This document shows, one piece after another, positions 45,615 through 54,343 of a DNA stretch of 64,000 bases. The notes under the pieces are model-generated. The model did no database searches. It was not told where the DNA came from and was given only the letters and a program-made list of their open reading frames with translations. Source of the DNA: Cohnella zeiphila (GTDB taxonomy: Bacteria > Bacillota > Bacilli > Paenibacillales > Paenibacillaceae); the NCBI RefSeq assembly GCF_014212055.1, contig NZ_JACJVO010000007.1:235062-299061 (forward strand). Direction: 5' to 3'. The position numbers and the translations under genes were made by a program. The first letter of the stretch is position 1. Every line of letters starts with the position of its first letter.

Positions 45615-46113
45615 GCGGGGTTTATGTTCATCGGGTGAACTAAGCGCGATTCAGAGCGCCATTGGGCCGGCTGGATGTTCATGCGGTGAACTTAGCGCGA
45701 CTCAAGGCGCCATATGGCTAGCTGGATGTTCACGCGATGAACTTAGCTCGGCGCAGGGCGCCATACGGCTAGCTGGATGTTCACGCGGTGAACTTAGCTC
45801 GGCGCAGGGCGCCATATGGCTAGCTGTATGTTCACGCGGTGAACTTAGCTCGGCGCAGGGCGCCATACGGCTAGCTGTATGTTCACGCGGTGAACTTAAC
45901 GCGGCGCAGTTCGCCATGCGGCTAGCTGTATGTTCACGCGGTGAACTTTGCGCGATTCAGGGCGCCATTGGGCCAGCTGTATGTTCACGCGGTGAACTTA
46001 GCGCGGCGCAGGGCGCCATACGGCTAGCTGTATGTTCACGCGGTGAACTTAGCGAGGCGCATGGCGCCATACGGCTAGCTGTATGTTCACGCGGTGAACT
46101 TAGCGCGGCGCCG
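45615..46113. repeat. Tandem array of ten 51-bp palindrome-containing units
   Basis: The word ATGTTCA recurs at 45624, 45675, 45726, 45777, 45828, 45879, 45930, 45981, 46032 and 46083, an exact 51-bp period. Each unit carries two inverted repeats, GTTCAC-GCG-GTGAAC and GGCGC-AGG-GCGCC (variants in the outer units), plus CTAGCTGTATG. Outer units differ most, inner ones are almost identical. 51 is 17 codons and long frames open on both strands are a consequence. It lies between efp and lysC, behind the efp terminator. No variable spacers, so not CRISPR. Confidence 0.95.
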
Positions 46114-46124
46114 GACGCCAAAAA

Positions 46125-46168
46125 AAATCCTTGCCCGAGCCGGCTGGCGGCGTGGCGGGCAAGGATTT
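46125..46168 (-). terminator. Terminator of efp
   Basis: AAATCCTTGCCCG pairs with CGGGCAAGGATTT (13 bp) around a GC-rich loop; on the minus strand a run of eight T follows. Confidence 0.88.
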
Positions 46169-46181
46169 ACGAAAGATCAGC

Positions 46182-46739
46182 TTATGCGCGCGAGACGTAT
46201 TTGCCTTCGCGGGTATCGATCGTCAGCACGTCGCCTTCGTTGATGAAGAGCGGCACCTGGACGCTCAGGCCGGTCTCCAGCTTGGCGCTCTTGGTCGCGC
46301 CTGTCGCGGTGTTGCCCTTGATGCCCGGCTCGGTCTCGACTACCTTCAGGTCGACGCTGTTCGGCAGGTTGATGCCGATGATCTCGCCTTGGTAGCTGGC
46401 GATGTTGACCGTCATGTTCTCGGTCAGGAAGTTGATCTCCCATTCCAGCTGCTTCTTGTCCAGGTTGAACTGGTCGTACGTTTCGTTGTCCATGAACGTA
46501 TACTCGGTACCGGAGTTATACAGGTATTGCACCGCGCGGTTCTCGACATGGGCGCGGACGACGTTCTCGCCGGCGCGGAACGTCTTCTCGACGACGTTGC
46601 CGTTGCGCAGGTTCTTCATCTTCGTGCGCACGAACGCGGCGCCTTTGCCCGGCTTGACGTGCTGGAAGTCGACGACGGAGCAAAGGTCTCCGTCCACTTC
46701 GATGGTAAGGCCTGTCTTCAGATCGTTAACGGAAATCAC
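46182..46739 (-). CDS. efp: Translation elongation factor P
   Basis: A 185-aa three-domain factor that rescues ribosomes stalled at polyproline stretches. The N-terminal KOW-like domain has the tip loop [12 protein letters not shown] with the modifiable Lys32; two OB domains follow, the last with [17 protein letters not shown]. It starts at GTG 46739 with GGAGGG upstream. It follows the Xaa-Pro-type peptidase by 33 nt, the standard arrangement. Confidence 0.97.
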   Translation of the reverse strand: MISVNDLKTGLTIEVDGDLCSVVDFQHVKPGKGAAFVRTKMKNLRNGNVVEKTFRAGENVVRAHVENRAVQYLYNSGTEYTFMDNETYDQFNLDKKQLEWEINFLTENMTVNIASYQGEIIGINLPNSVDLKVVETEPGIKGNTATGATKSAKLETGLSVQVPLFINEGDVLTIDTREGKYVSRA

Positions 46740-46772
46740 TGCAATATTCCCTCCTGTGGAAACGTGGCTCCC

Positions 46773-47846
46773 CTAATCCAGAACGATAAGTTCCTTCGGG
46801 GAATGAGTAAGTATTTTAATCCCGTCATCCGTCATCACGACGTCGTCTTCGATGCGAACGCCCCCGAAGCCGGGGAGATAAATACCGGGTTCGACCGTGA
46901 CTGTCATGCCGGGGGTTAAAATCGTCTCTTCCATCCTGGACAAGCGAGGCGCCTCATGGATTTCCATCCCGAGGCCATGGCCGGTCCCGTGACCGAAACA
47001 ATCACCATAACCATACCTTGTTATGATGTCTCTCGTCAAGGCGTCGCCTTCCCGTCCGGTCAGTCCGGGGCGTAGCTGCTCCAGCGCGTGAAGCTGCGCC
47101 TCCAGCACGATGCCGTAAATCTCGCGGTGTTTGTCGGACGGACGGCCGACGACGACGGTCCGGGTAATGTCCGAGCAGTAGCCTTTATAGTAGGCTCCGT
47201 AATCTAAAGTGACGAATTCGTCCCGGCCGACGACCCGATCCGAAGCGACGCCGTGAGGCAGCGACGAACGCTCGCCGGAAGCGACGATCGTATCGAAGGA
47301 TGTGGAAGCCGCGCCGTTTTTCCGCATGAAAAATTCGAGCTCCAGCGCCACTTCCGCTTCGGTAACGCCGGGTTTGATAAAGCCGAGAATATGCGTAAAC
47401 GCCCGATCGGCCACATCGGCCGCTTCCTGCATGATCGCCAGCTCCGACTCGTCTTTGATCATCCGGATTTTCTCGATCGCTCCTCCGGAGACAAGCAGCT
47501 CCGACGGAGCGAACTTTTCCTTCATGGCGGCGTAAGCGGCATAGCTGACGTCCTTCTCTTCGAACAGCAGCTTGGAGACGCCCCATTTCCGGAGCAGGCC
47601 CGCGACATCCGCATGGACGTCGGTCCCGTGTTCGACGACCGCGAAGCCGGCCGCCTGCCGGGGAGCTTGCTCGCGATAGCGGAAGTCGGTCAGAAGCACC
47701 GCTTCGTCCGACGAGATGAGCACGACGCCGGAAGTGCCGGTAAATCCGGTCAAATAGCGGCGATTCACCGCGTTCGTGACCAGGATCGCGTCTCCGCCCG
47801 CCGCTTGGATTGCAGCCCTCAGCTTCTCTACCCTTGCGTTCGGCAT
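46773..47846 (-). CDS. yqhT: M24-family Xaa-Pro aminopeptidase/dipeptidase (YqhT)
   Basis: A 357-aa metallopeptidase acting on peptides with proline at the second position. The N-terminal creatinase-like domain (RRYLTGFTGTSGVVLI) precedes the pita-bread domain whose five metal ligands are in LDYGAYYKGYCSDITR (two Asp), GHGTGHGLGMEIHE (His), VTVEPGIY (Glu) and VRIEDDVV (Glu). ATG 47846 has GGGGGAGG 6 nt upstream; ATG 47852 abuts it. It lies 16 nt behind aroQ. Confidence 0.95.
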   Translation of the reverse strand: MPNARVEKLRAAIQAAGGDAILVTNAVNRRYLTGFTGTSGVVLISSDEAVLLTDFRYREQAPRQAAGFAVVEHGTDVHADVAGLLRKWGVSKLLFEEKDVSYAAYAAMKEKFAPSELLVSGGAIEKIRMIKDESELAIMQEAADVADRAFTHILGFIKPGVTEAEVALELEFFMRKNGAASTSFDTIVASGERSSLPHGVASDRVVGRDEFVTLDYGAYYKGYCSDITRTVVVGRPSDKHREIYGIVLEAQLHALEQLRPGLTGREGDALTRDIITRYGYGDCFGHGTGHGLGMEIHEAPRLSRMEETILTPGMTVTVEPGIYLPGFGGVRIEDDVVMTDDGIKILTHSPKELIVLD

Positions 47847-47862
47847 GTTCATCCTCCCCCGT

Positions 47863-48312
47863 TCAATTGGAATCCGGAACGCCAAGCAGCTTGCAAAGCG
47901 CCCGCAAGCCGAGCTCGTAGCCGTGCGGCCCGAAGCCTGCAATCTGACCGGCGCATACGGCGGCGGTCACCGAAGTGTGCCGGAACGCCTCGCGCTTGTG
48001 GATATTCGACAGATGCACTTCAACGGTCGGCAATCCGACCCCTGCGATCCCGTCCCGAAGCGCATAGCTCGTATGCGTCAAAGCGCCGGGATTGATCAGA
48101 ATGCCGTCATCCCGCCCATAGGCGGCATGGATCTCGTCGAGCAGGGCGCCTTCATGATTCGATTGAAAAAAACGGAGGCTCACGCCAAGCCGTTCAGCCA
48201 CCGACGCCAGCTGCGCCTCGATCTCCTTCAGCGTCATCGCTCCGTAAACGCCGGGCTCCCGAACGCCGAGCATGTTCAGATTCGGTCCGTTCAACACCAA
48301 GATGCTTGCCAT
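47863..48312 (-). CDS. aroQ: Type II 3-dehydroquinate dehydratase
   Basis: A 149-aa dodecameric enzyme of the shikimate pathway. Signatures: [19 protein letters not shown] (with the active-site Tyr of the lid), [46 protein letters not shown] and the catalytic His region [18 protein letters not shown]. It occupies the yqhS position of B. subtilis. Confidence 0.96.
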   Translation of the reverse strand: MASILVLNGPNLNMLGVREPGVYGAMTLKEIEAQLASVAERLGVSLRFFQSNHEGALLDEIHAAYGRDDGILINPGALTHTSYALRDGIAGVGLPTVEVHLSNIHKREAFRHTSVTAAVCAGQIAGFGPHGYELGLRALCKLLGVPDSN

Positions 48313-48421
48313 CGCTTCCCGCTTCCCTTCGACTGCGACTCGCGCTCCCCGCCCGCGGCGCCGGAGCGTTGCTTCCCCGTCATTGTATCACAGGGGGAAC
48401 GGCACCTGCCAGAAGAAGGAA

Positions 48422-49222
48422 TCAGTGCGCCGGCTGAGGACCGCCGCGCTTTCCGCTCGATCCCTTCGGTTCCCTGGCGGACTCGTCGTGAAACTCGAAG
48501 GCGTAGCTGTACCCGATGAACAGCCCCCAGATCAGATAAAGGCACAGTTCGGTAAAGATGCTGTTCCAGCCGAGCGTACGAACCGGCTCCGTCGTGCCGG
48601 TCGGCGGCCCGACGACCAGAAAGAGCATCGCCCACCAAGCGGCGCCGAAAAAGAGGCCCGGCCAAGGACCGTGAAGCCTGCCGAGCAGCAGCCAGTAAAG
48701 CATGGCGGCGACGACGGACATGACGACAAAGAGCAGCAGGCCGATCCAATGCCAGCCGGCGCTGTGGAGCGTGCTGCGCTTCACCCAGGCGTCGACGAGA
48801 AACGCTTGGGGAACTTTCGTAAAGTTTAAAGAGACCGCGAACCAGCGAGCCAGCCCCCAAAAGATCCCGGCAAAAAAGCCGATACTCAACGAGAAAACGG
48901 CGGGATAGCTGTGCCCTCTCTCCCTGCGGCGGACTCGGTCCCGCCTCTCCTTCGAACCTTCGCCGGACTCATGCCCGCTCCTCTTTTCATCGTCCGTTTC
49001 GCGATTCGAGTCCCGTTTGCCGTCAGGTTCCCGATCTTTCGGCTCCCGCTCGCCGATGGATTCCCGGTCCGATTCGTCCCATGACCTGCGGCGGCTTCCC
49101 CGTCCTTCTTCGGCATCGGCCTGCGCCTCTCCGACGTTTCGCCGGGCCTCGTCCGCTCCGCCCGAAGAAGTCTCCGCGCCGTTCCGGCCCCGCTCCTCTT
49201 CGCGATTCATCCGGCGATCCAC
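48422..49222 (-). CDS. yqhR: YqhR-family membrane protein with a long charged N-terminus
   Basis: A 266-aa protein. Residues about 1-105 are very hydrophilic (Arg, Glu, Asp, Ser) and probably disordered. Four membrane helices follow (AVFSLSIGFFAGIFWGLARWF, WIGLLLFVVMSVVAAMLYWLLL, LFFGAAWWAMLFLVVG, IFTELCLYLIWGLFIGYSYAF), as in YqhR, which is about 170 aa. GTG 49222 has GGAGG 7 nt upstream, which supports the long N-terminus. It is divergent from yqhQ, the next gene in B. subtilis. Confidence 0.88.
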   Translation of the reverse strand: MDRRMNREEERGRNGAETSSGGADEARRNVGEAQADAEEGRGSRRRSWDESDRESIGEREPKDREPDGKRDSNRETDDEKRSGHESGEGSKERRDRVRRRERGHSYPAVFSLSIGFFAGIFWGLARWFAVSLNFTKVPQAFLVDAWVKRSTLHSAGWHWIGLLLFVVMSVVAAMLYWLLLGRLHGPWPGLFFGAAWWAMLFLVVGPPTGTTEPVRTLGWNSIFTELCLYLIWGLFIGYSYAFEFHDESAREPKGSSGKRGGPQPAH

Positions 49223-49402
49223 GCGCTCTCCTCCTCGTTTCAGAATCATTTGTCACGTTAGTATGAACTTCCCTCCGCCCGGCTAAACCGGCATTGGCTT
49301 CCCGAGCAGCCGTTTCCTATGGCATTGCGGGCGCGATTCCTGTAAAATGAGGGTAAACGGGGGTTCTCCCCCTCAGTTCATAAGTTGAAGAAGGTGATGG
49401 GC

Positions 49403-50353
49403 TTGGCACAGCAACCGAACGCCGCGTACGGCGGACAGGCCGTGATCGAAGGCGTCATGTTCGCGGGACGGCATGTCAACGTAACGGCTGTTCGCAGGAA
49501 GAACCAGGAGATCGCATTTTACGAAGTACCAAGAACATCAAGTTCGAATATTCTGAGAGCAATCAAGAAGATTCCGTTCGTGCGAGGCATCGTCGGCATC
49601 GTGGAATCCGCCGCCAAGGGCTCTCAGCATCTGAATTTCTCGGCGGAGGCTTATGCCGAGGACGAAACGTCGCCCGAAGAAGCGGCCAAAGGCAAAGAGA
49701 AGGAAAAGTGGAGCCTCTCGATGATTCTCGGCGTCGCGCTCGTCGGGGTTCTCTCGTTCGTCGTCGGCAAGCTGGTGTTCGTCTCGGTGCCCGCGCTGCT
49801 GGAGAGCGAATTATTCGGCCGGGCATTCGACAACAGAATTTTGCACAATGTTTTGGAAGGCGTTATCAAAATTGGGCTGCTTCTCTTCTACTTATGGATC
49901 ATTTCCAAAACGCCGGTCGTCAAGCGCCTGTTCCAATATCACGGAGCGGAGCATAAGGTCATCAGCTGTTACGAAGCCGGCGACGAACTCACGGTAGAGA
50001 ACGTCCAGAAGCATACGCGTCTTCATTACCGCTGCGGCAGCAGCTTCATTATCTTCACGGTCATCGTCGGCGCGATCTTGTATTCGTTCCCGATCTTCAC
50101 CTGGCACACCATCTGGGAGCGGATCTGGATCCGCATCGCCCTGCTGCCCGTCGTGCTTGGCTTATCCTACGAAGTGCTCAAAGGGACTAACGCTCTGCGC
50201 GACGTTCCGGTGCTTCGTTACCTCGGCTATCCGGGGCTTTGGCTGCAGCTGCTTACGACCAAAGAACCGACCGACGACCAGGTCGCCGTCTCCATCGCTT
50301 CGTTCAACCGGATGCGGGAACTGGACCGCGAGATGGCGGTCCGCCCTCTCTGA
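49403..50353 (+). CDS. yqhQ: DUF1385 membrane protein YqhQ
   Basis: A 316-aa protein. The N-terminal AAYGGQAVIEGVMFAGRH and the central YHGAEHKVISCYEAGDELTVENVQKHTRLHYRCGSS segments (His/Cys-rich, possibly metal-binding) are DUF1385 signatures; four or five membrane helices surround them. TTG 49403 is preceded by AAGGTGAT at 5 nt, complementary to the 16S tail; ATG 49397 and TTG 49385 lie upstream. Function unknown. Confidence 0.92.
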   Translation: MAQQPNAAYGGQAVIEGVMFAGRHVNVTAVRRKNQEIAFYEVPRTSSSNILRAIKKIPFVRGIVGIVESAAKGSQHLNFSAEAYAEDETSPEEAAKGKEKEKWSLSMILGVALVGVLSFVVGKLVFVSVPALLESELFGRAFDNRILHNVLEGVIKIGLLLFYLWIISKTPVVKRLFQYHGAEHKVISCYEAGDELTVENVQKHTRLHYRCGSSFIIFTVIVGAILYSFPIFTWHTIWERIWIRIALLPVVLGLSYEVLKGTNALRDVPVLRYLGYPGLWLQLLTTKEPTDDQVAVSIASFNRMRELDREMAVRPL

Positions 50354-50421
50354 CATCGACGCGCCCGCCCCTCCAGCTTGGCGGCGGCGCGAGCGGAACT
50401 TCTCTTGAAGGAGTGATCCGA

Positions 50422-50751
50422 ATGAGAAAAAGCTTCTTCGGCCCGTTGACCATCGTTCTGTTGGCGCTGTTCCTGCTCGGGATTTTCGAGCAGATTCGTA
50501 TGGGCTCGCGCATGCTGCTGATCCCGATCGCGCTCGTGGCGATCGTATTCCTTCTCTACAAGTTTCCGCCCGACCGTCTTTTTGGACGAGGCCGATCCAG
50601 CGAACGGGCCAAGTACCGGCAAGCCGCGGCCGCAAGCAAACGGCGCCAGTCGGTCCGCCAGGATACGCCGTCCAAACGGCGTGCCGCCTCTCCCTTCCGG
50701 GTCATCGAAGGAAATAAGAAAAAGGACGACGAACCGCCCACTTACCATTGA
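50422..50751 (+). CDS. yqhP: Small membrane protein, YqhP position
   Basis: A 109-aa protein with two helices (PLTIVLLALFLLGIFEQI and MLLIPIALVAIVFLLYKF) and a strongly basic C-terminal tail. ATG 50422 has AAGGAG 8 nt upstream. The assignment rests mainly on position between yqhQ and yqhO; sequence similarity cannot be measured here. Probably co-transcribed with yqhQ. Confidence 0.75.
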   Translation: MRKSFFGPLTIVLLALFLLGIFEQIRMGSRMLLIPIALVAIVFLLYKFPPDRLFGRGRSSERAKYRQAAAASKRRQSVRQDTPSKRRAASPFRVIEGNKKKDDEPPTYH

Positions 50752-50759
50752 ACGGACGA

Positions 50760-50797
50760 AAGCCCCGAACCTCTTCTCCGCGGGAGGTTCGGGGCTT
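50760..50797 (+). terminator. Terminator after the yqhQ-yqhP unit
   Basis: AAGCCCCGAACCTC pairs perfectly with GAGGTTCGGGGCTT (14 bp), followed by TTTT. It lies between converging genes. Confidence 0.9.
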
Positions 50798-50817
50798 TTT
50801 TGGAGCGGCATTGAACG

Positions 50818-51804
50818 TTAATGCCGTCGGACGTCAGGCCCGTTCTTGGCTTCTTCAAGCAAGCCGGTCGTCCGATTGCAGTGCGAGAAATGATAGTTGC
50901 CCGCCTCCAGGCCGGAGCGGTAGAGCCGTTCGCTGTCTTCGGCGGACAGCCGGAAATCGGTTGTGGCGATGCCGAGCGTCGGAATCTTGACGGTGCGCAG
51001 GCGGTTGTGCTGCTCGATGTAGCGCTCGTCATGAGCGCCCAGCATGGTCGAGAACATCGCTTCGAACATCGAGATCGGACCCGAGATCCGCCGCGGCTGC
51101 GCCTCCAGCCGCCCGACCATCTGGAAGCCGATGGCCGGAAGCCCCTGCGATTCCCCTTCCTTCGGGTCGAACAGCCAAAGCGGAAAATTGCTCAGCAGTC
51201 CTCCGTCCACGATGTAGGCCGACTTGATCTGCTTCCGCCGCGGCCGTTCCTTCCCATTCGTTCGTTGCGGAAGCGGCGGCCGTTCGTACAGGCGAACCGG
51301 ATCGAAAAAGTACGGGATGCTCGTGCTCATGCGAACCGCGTCTGCCACGGGCAGAAATTCCGGCACGATGCCGTATGCTGCGATATCCTTGGGAAGGACA
51401 AGAAGTCGTCCGTTCGTGATGTCGGAGGCGATAATCTGAAGCTTGCCGGGCGGCAAATCGGCGAACGTCCGAACGCCTCTGGCCGCCAGCAGGCCCGAGA
51501 TCCATTCGCGCAAGGCGTCGCCCGAATACAGTCCTTTCTTCATCAGCAGCCGGATCGCGGGACCGAACGGCTTGAGGCCGAACAGACGGGAACGGCGCAG
51601 CAGCGAGGAGAACGGCGTCAATTCGATCGCTCGCTTCATATCCTCGGCCCGGTAACCGGCCGCAAGAAGCGTCGCGACGATGCTTCCGGAAGACGTTCCG
51701 GCCACCCGCTCGAAAACGACTCCGTGGCGCTCCGCCGCCTGAACCGCTCCCACGAGCGAAATTCCTTTGACGCCGCCTCCCTCGAACACGCCGTTCACGA
51801 TCAT
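50818..51804 (-). CDS. yqhO: Patatin-like phospholipase (YqhO)
   Basis: A 328-aa serine hydrolase of the patatin/RssA type. The oxyanion motif is FEGGGVKGISLVGA, the nucleophile Ser38 is in GTSSGS (GxSxG) and the catalytic Asp200 in VDGGLLSNFP. ATG 51804 has GGGAGG 7 nt upstream. It has no signal peptide, so it acts on lipid acyl esters from the cytoplasmic side. It lies between yqhP and mntR as in B. subtilis. Confidence 0.92.
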   Translation of the reverse strand: MIVNGVFEGGGVKGISLVGAVQAAERHGVVFERVAGTSSGSIVATLLAAGYRAEDMKRAIELTPFSSLLRRSRLFGLKPFGPAIRLLMKKGLYSGDALREWISGLLAARGVRTFADLPPGKLQIIASDITNGRLLVLPKDIAAYGIVPEFLPVADAVRMSTSIPYFFDPVRLYERPPLPQRTNGKERPRRKQIKSAYIVDGGLLSNFPLWLFDPKEGESQGLPAIGFQMVGRLEAQPRRISGPISMFEAMFSTMLGAHDERYIEQHNRLRTVKIPTLGIATTDFRLSAEDSERLYRSGLEAGNYHFSHCNRTTGLLEEAKNGPDVRRH

Positions 51805-51898
51805 AGGCGTCCCTCCCCGCGCTCCTCTATGAGGTATGCCTATGCGCGCGAAGATTGACCCATAACCGGGAATGTCGCCGAGTCTTGGCCGAAAATAA

Positions 51899-51925
51899 CG
51901 AAACGTCTGCGGCGCAGACGTTTCG
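51899..51925 (-). terminator. Terminator of mntR
   Basis: CGAAACGTCTGC-GCC-GCAGACGTTTCG, a perfect 12-bp stem, followed on the minus strand by TTATTTTCGG. It starts right after the mntR stop. Confidence 0.85.
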
Positions 51926-51926
51926 G

Positions 51927-52349
51927 TCATTCCGTATCCAATTCGCCGCGTATGCGCAGCAGTTCCGCGCCCCGGCTCGGATCGCGGCGGAAATACTCCA
52001 CCAGCGTCTCGATGCACGTGATCGAGTCCCAGCTCAAGTGATGCTCGATCCCTTCAACGTCGCGGTAGATGTTCTCTTCCTGAACGCCGATCGTCTTCAG
52101 GAAAGACTCCAGCAAATGATGGCGGTCCACGAGCCGCTTGCCCATTTTCTTCCCCTTGTGGGTCAGAACGAGCCCGCGATATTTCTCGTAGATGAGATAG
52201 CTGTCCTTATCGAGCTTCTGGATCATCTTCGTTACGGAAGAGGGATGGACTTCTAGACCTTCGGCAATATCCGAAACCCGGGCATAGCCCTTCTCGTCGA
52301 TCAACCGGTAAATCCGTTCGAGATAGTCTTCCATACTCGGGGTCGGCAA
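51927..52349 (-). CDS. mntR: Manganese-responsive regulator MntR
   Basis: A 140-aa DtxR-family repressor of Mn uptake. The winged helix covers about 1-70 ([27 protein letters not shown]). All B. subtilis Mn ligands are conserved at the same numbers: Asp8, Glu11, His77, Glu99, Glu102 and His103. It starts at TTG 52349 with GGGGG 7 nt upstream. No Mn transporter lies next to it. Confidence 0.97.
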   Translation of the reverse strand: MPTPSMEDYLERIYRLIDEKGYARVSDIAEGLEVHPSSVTKMIQKLDKDSYLIYEKYRGLVLTHKGKKMGKRLVDRHHLLESFLKTIGVQEENIYRDVEGIEHHLSWDSITCIETLVEYFRRDPSRGAELLRIRGELDTE

Positions 52350-52535
52350 TTCGGTTCCCCCTTTTCATGCGAACGTTCGCTCTTCGTATCATACACTCGC
52401 AGCCCCTTCGGGGGCAAGTCTTTCTCTGCCGATCCGGGCGTCTGCCATCGTTTGGACAGGTTGGCCGCGAGCCCGTTGTAGAACACTATACGCGCAGGCC
52501 CCCCAACTCTGATCTAAAAGGAGGAAGGCAACGCG

Positions 52536-53603
52536 ATGACGCCGACAACGCCCGCTCCGGAACGCCGAACGAGAGAGACCGGGCCGTTCGTTCCCGAGCT
52601 GGTCTACTTCGAGCCGGCTTCGCTCGAATTCGAGAAAGGCCGCCGGATCTTCGACTGGGTGAAGGAGCGCGAGATCCCTTATCGCATCACCCCGTCCCAT
52701 AACCGGATAACGGATCTCCCCGGCCGTTCCGAAACGGAGCAGTACAAGATCGCCAAACGGACGCTCGTCGTCGGTCTCCGCAAGACGCTCAAGTTCGACA
52801 CGTCCAAGCCGTCGGCGGAATACGCGCTGCCGCTGGCGACCGGCTGCATGGGACACTGCCACTATTGTTATTTGCAGACGACGCTCGGGGCGAAGCCTTA
52901 CATTCGGGTCTACGTCAACACGGATCAGATTCTCGATGCCGCCCGCGGCTACATAGAGGAGCGGGCCCCCGAGATCACCCGGTTCGAAGCGGCTTGTACG
53001 TCGGATCCGGTCGGGCTTGAACATCTGACCGGCTCGCTCGCCGATTCGATTCGGTTCATGGCCGACCAGCCGTTCGGACGCCTGCGCTTCGTCACGAAAT
53101 TTCACCATGTCGAGCCGCTGCTGAACCTGGACCACAGAGGCCATACCAGAATCCGTTTCAGCGTGAATGCGGATTACGTCATCCGGAACTTCGAACCGGC
53201 CACCTCCCGATTCGCGGAACGGATCGAAGCGGCCGGCCGCATCGCCCGCGCCGGTTATCCGCTCGGCTTCATCATCGCCCCGATCATCCGGTACGACGGA
53301 TGGGAGGACGGCTACGCGGAGCTGCTCGCGAAGCTGGGGCAGACGCTGCCGCCGGAAGCCTCGGCCGATCTGACGTTCGAATTGATCCAGCACCGGTTCA
53401 CGAAGACGGCCAAAACGATCATCGAGAAGCGGTATCCGAAGACGAAGCTGGAGATGGACGAAGAAAAGCGCAAGAAAAAATGGGGACGCTGGGGCCAGCA
53501 CAAATACGTCTACCCGGACGAGCAGGCAGACGAGCTTCGCGAGTTCATCACCGAACGGATCTTCGAGACGTTCCCGGCGGCGACGATCGATTATTTCACA
53601 TGA
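52536..53603 (+). CDS. splB: Spore photoproduct lyase
   Basis: A 355-aa radical-SAM enzyme that reverses the UV-induced thymine dimer of spore DNA during germination. The iron-sulfur cluster motif is CMGHCHYC (Cys104, Cys108, Cys111), and the H-donor cysteine is Cys154 in FEAACTSDPVG, equivalent to Cys141 of B. subtilis. The C-terminal HTH-like beta-hairpin region for DNA contact follows (RYPKTKLEMDEEKRKKKWG). AAGGAGG lies 11 nt before ATG 52536. Single gene divergent from mntR; no partner splA is adjacent. Confidence 0.97.
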   Translation: MTPTTPAPERRTRETGPFVPELVYFEPASLEFEKGRRIFDWVKEREIPYRITPSHNRITDLPGRSETEQYKIAKRTLVVGLRKTLKFDTSKPSAEYALPLATGCMGHCHYCYLQTTLGAKPYIRVYVNTDQILDAARGYIEERAPEITRFEAACTSDPVGLEHLTGSLADSIRFMADQPFGRLRFVTKFHHVEPLLNLDHRGHTRIRFSVNADYVIRNFEPATSRFAERIEAAGRIARAGYPLGFIIAPIIRYDGWEDGYAELLAKLGQTLPPEASADLTFELIQHRFTKTAKTIIEKRYPKTKLEMDEEKRKKKWGRWGQHKYVYPDEQADELREFITERIFETFPAATIDYFT

Positions 53604-53609
53604 CAGCCG

Positions 53610-54320
53610 TTAAAATTTCAGCCATTCCGGCGTAATCTGGTTCAGCCAGATGGTGATGATCGTCATCCGGTCGGTGAACAGCAGCAGCCCCATGACGATC
53701 ATAAGCGCGCCGCCGATCTTCATTAAGCCGTTGGAGTACTTCAGGATCCAGCGGGTTGTCCCGATGAAGAACGCCAGCACGAGGAACGGAACGCCGAAGC
53801 CGAGCGAATACGCGGCCGTCATGCCCGCCCAAGTGCCGGGATGGCTGGCGGCCAGTCCGATAATGGACATGAGAATCGGCCCGACGCAAGGGGACCAGCC
53901 CGCCGAGAAGCCGACTCCGAATATAAAGGAGCCGACATAACCGGCCGGGCGCCAGCTGACGTTCAATTTGCGCTCCTTCATCAGAAGCTTCGGCTGGAAG
54001 ACGCCGAGCAGGAACAATCCCATCAGAATGATCAGCACGGCAGAGATCTGCCGGATCGGATCCTGGTATTCCCGGAACGTGGTGGCAAAAGCGTTCGCCG
54101 AATAGCTGAGCGTGAAGAAAACGCACGAGAAGCCGAGAATAAAGAAGAACGAATGCGCCATCGTCCGCAGCCGGATCTGGCGGCTGTTGTCCGTCTTCAG
54201 CTGGGTGACCGAGATGCCTGTTATGTAGCTTAAATACGATGGATATAAGGGCAGGCAGCAAGGAGAGATAAACGAAGCGAGTCCCCCCATAAAAGCGACG
54301 CCGACATTCAAACCGTCCAA
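53610..54320 (-). CDS. ccdA: Cytochrome c biogenesis protein CcdA
   Basis: A 236-aa membrane protein with six helices that carries reducing equivalents from cytoplasmic thioredoxin across the membrane. Redox cysteines are in ISPCCLPLYPSYLSYITG and FSAGWSPCVGPIL. TTG 54320 has AAAGGGGGA 7 nt upstream and gives the usual length. It lies 23 nt behind the zinc permease gene, so it appears to be the last gene of that operon. In spore-formers CcdA also supports a late step of spore maturation. Confidence 0.93.
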   Translation of the reverse strand: MDGLNVGVAFMGGLASFISPCCLPLYPSYLSYITGISVTQLKTDNSRQIRLRTMAHSFFFILGFSCVFFTLSYSANAFATTFREYQDPIRQISAVLIILMGLFLLGVFQPKLLMKERKLNVSWRPAGYVGSFIFGVGFSAGWSPCVGPILMSIIGLAASHPGTWAGMTAAYSLGFGVPFLVLAFFIGTTRWILKYSNGLMKIGGALMIVMGLLLFTDRMTIITIWLNQITPEWLKF

Positions 54321-54343
54321 AAGCGAGTCCCCCTTTCTCTCTT

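Noticed and set aside
45615..46113. CRISPR array
   Set aside because: Units are contiguous and similar throughout, with no unique spacers and no cas genes nearby. The same holds for the 66-bp array.
45916..46395. Protein of 17-residue repeats (AVCSRGELSA type) encoded by the 51-bp array
   Set aside because: The frame continues antisense through efp, has no SD, and frames open on both strands follow from the 51-bp period. It is a by-product of the DNA repeat.
52470..52535. Sigma-G promoter before splB
   Set aside because: CACTATA at 52484-52490 resembles a sigma-G -10, but no matching -35 lies at the right distance.
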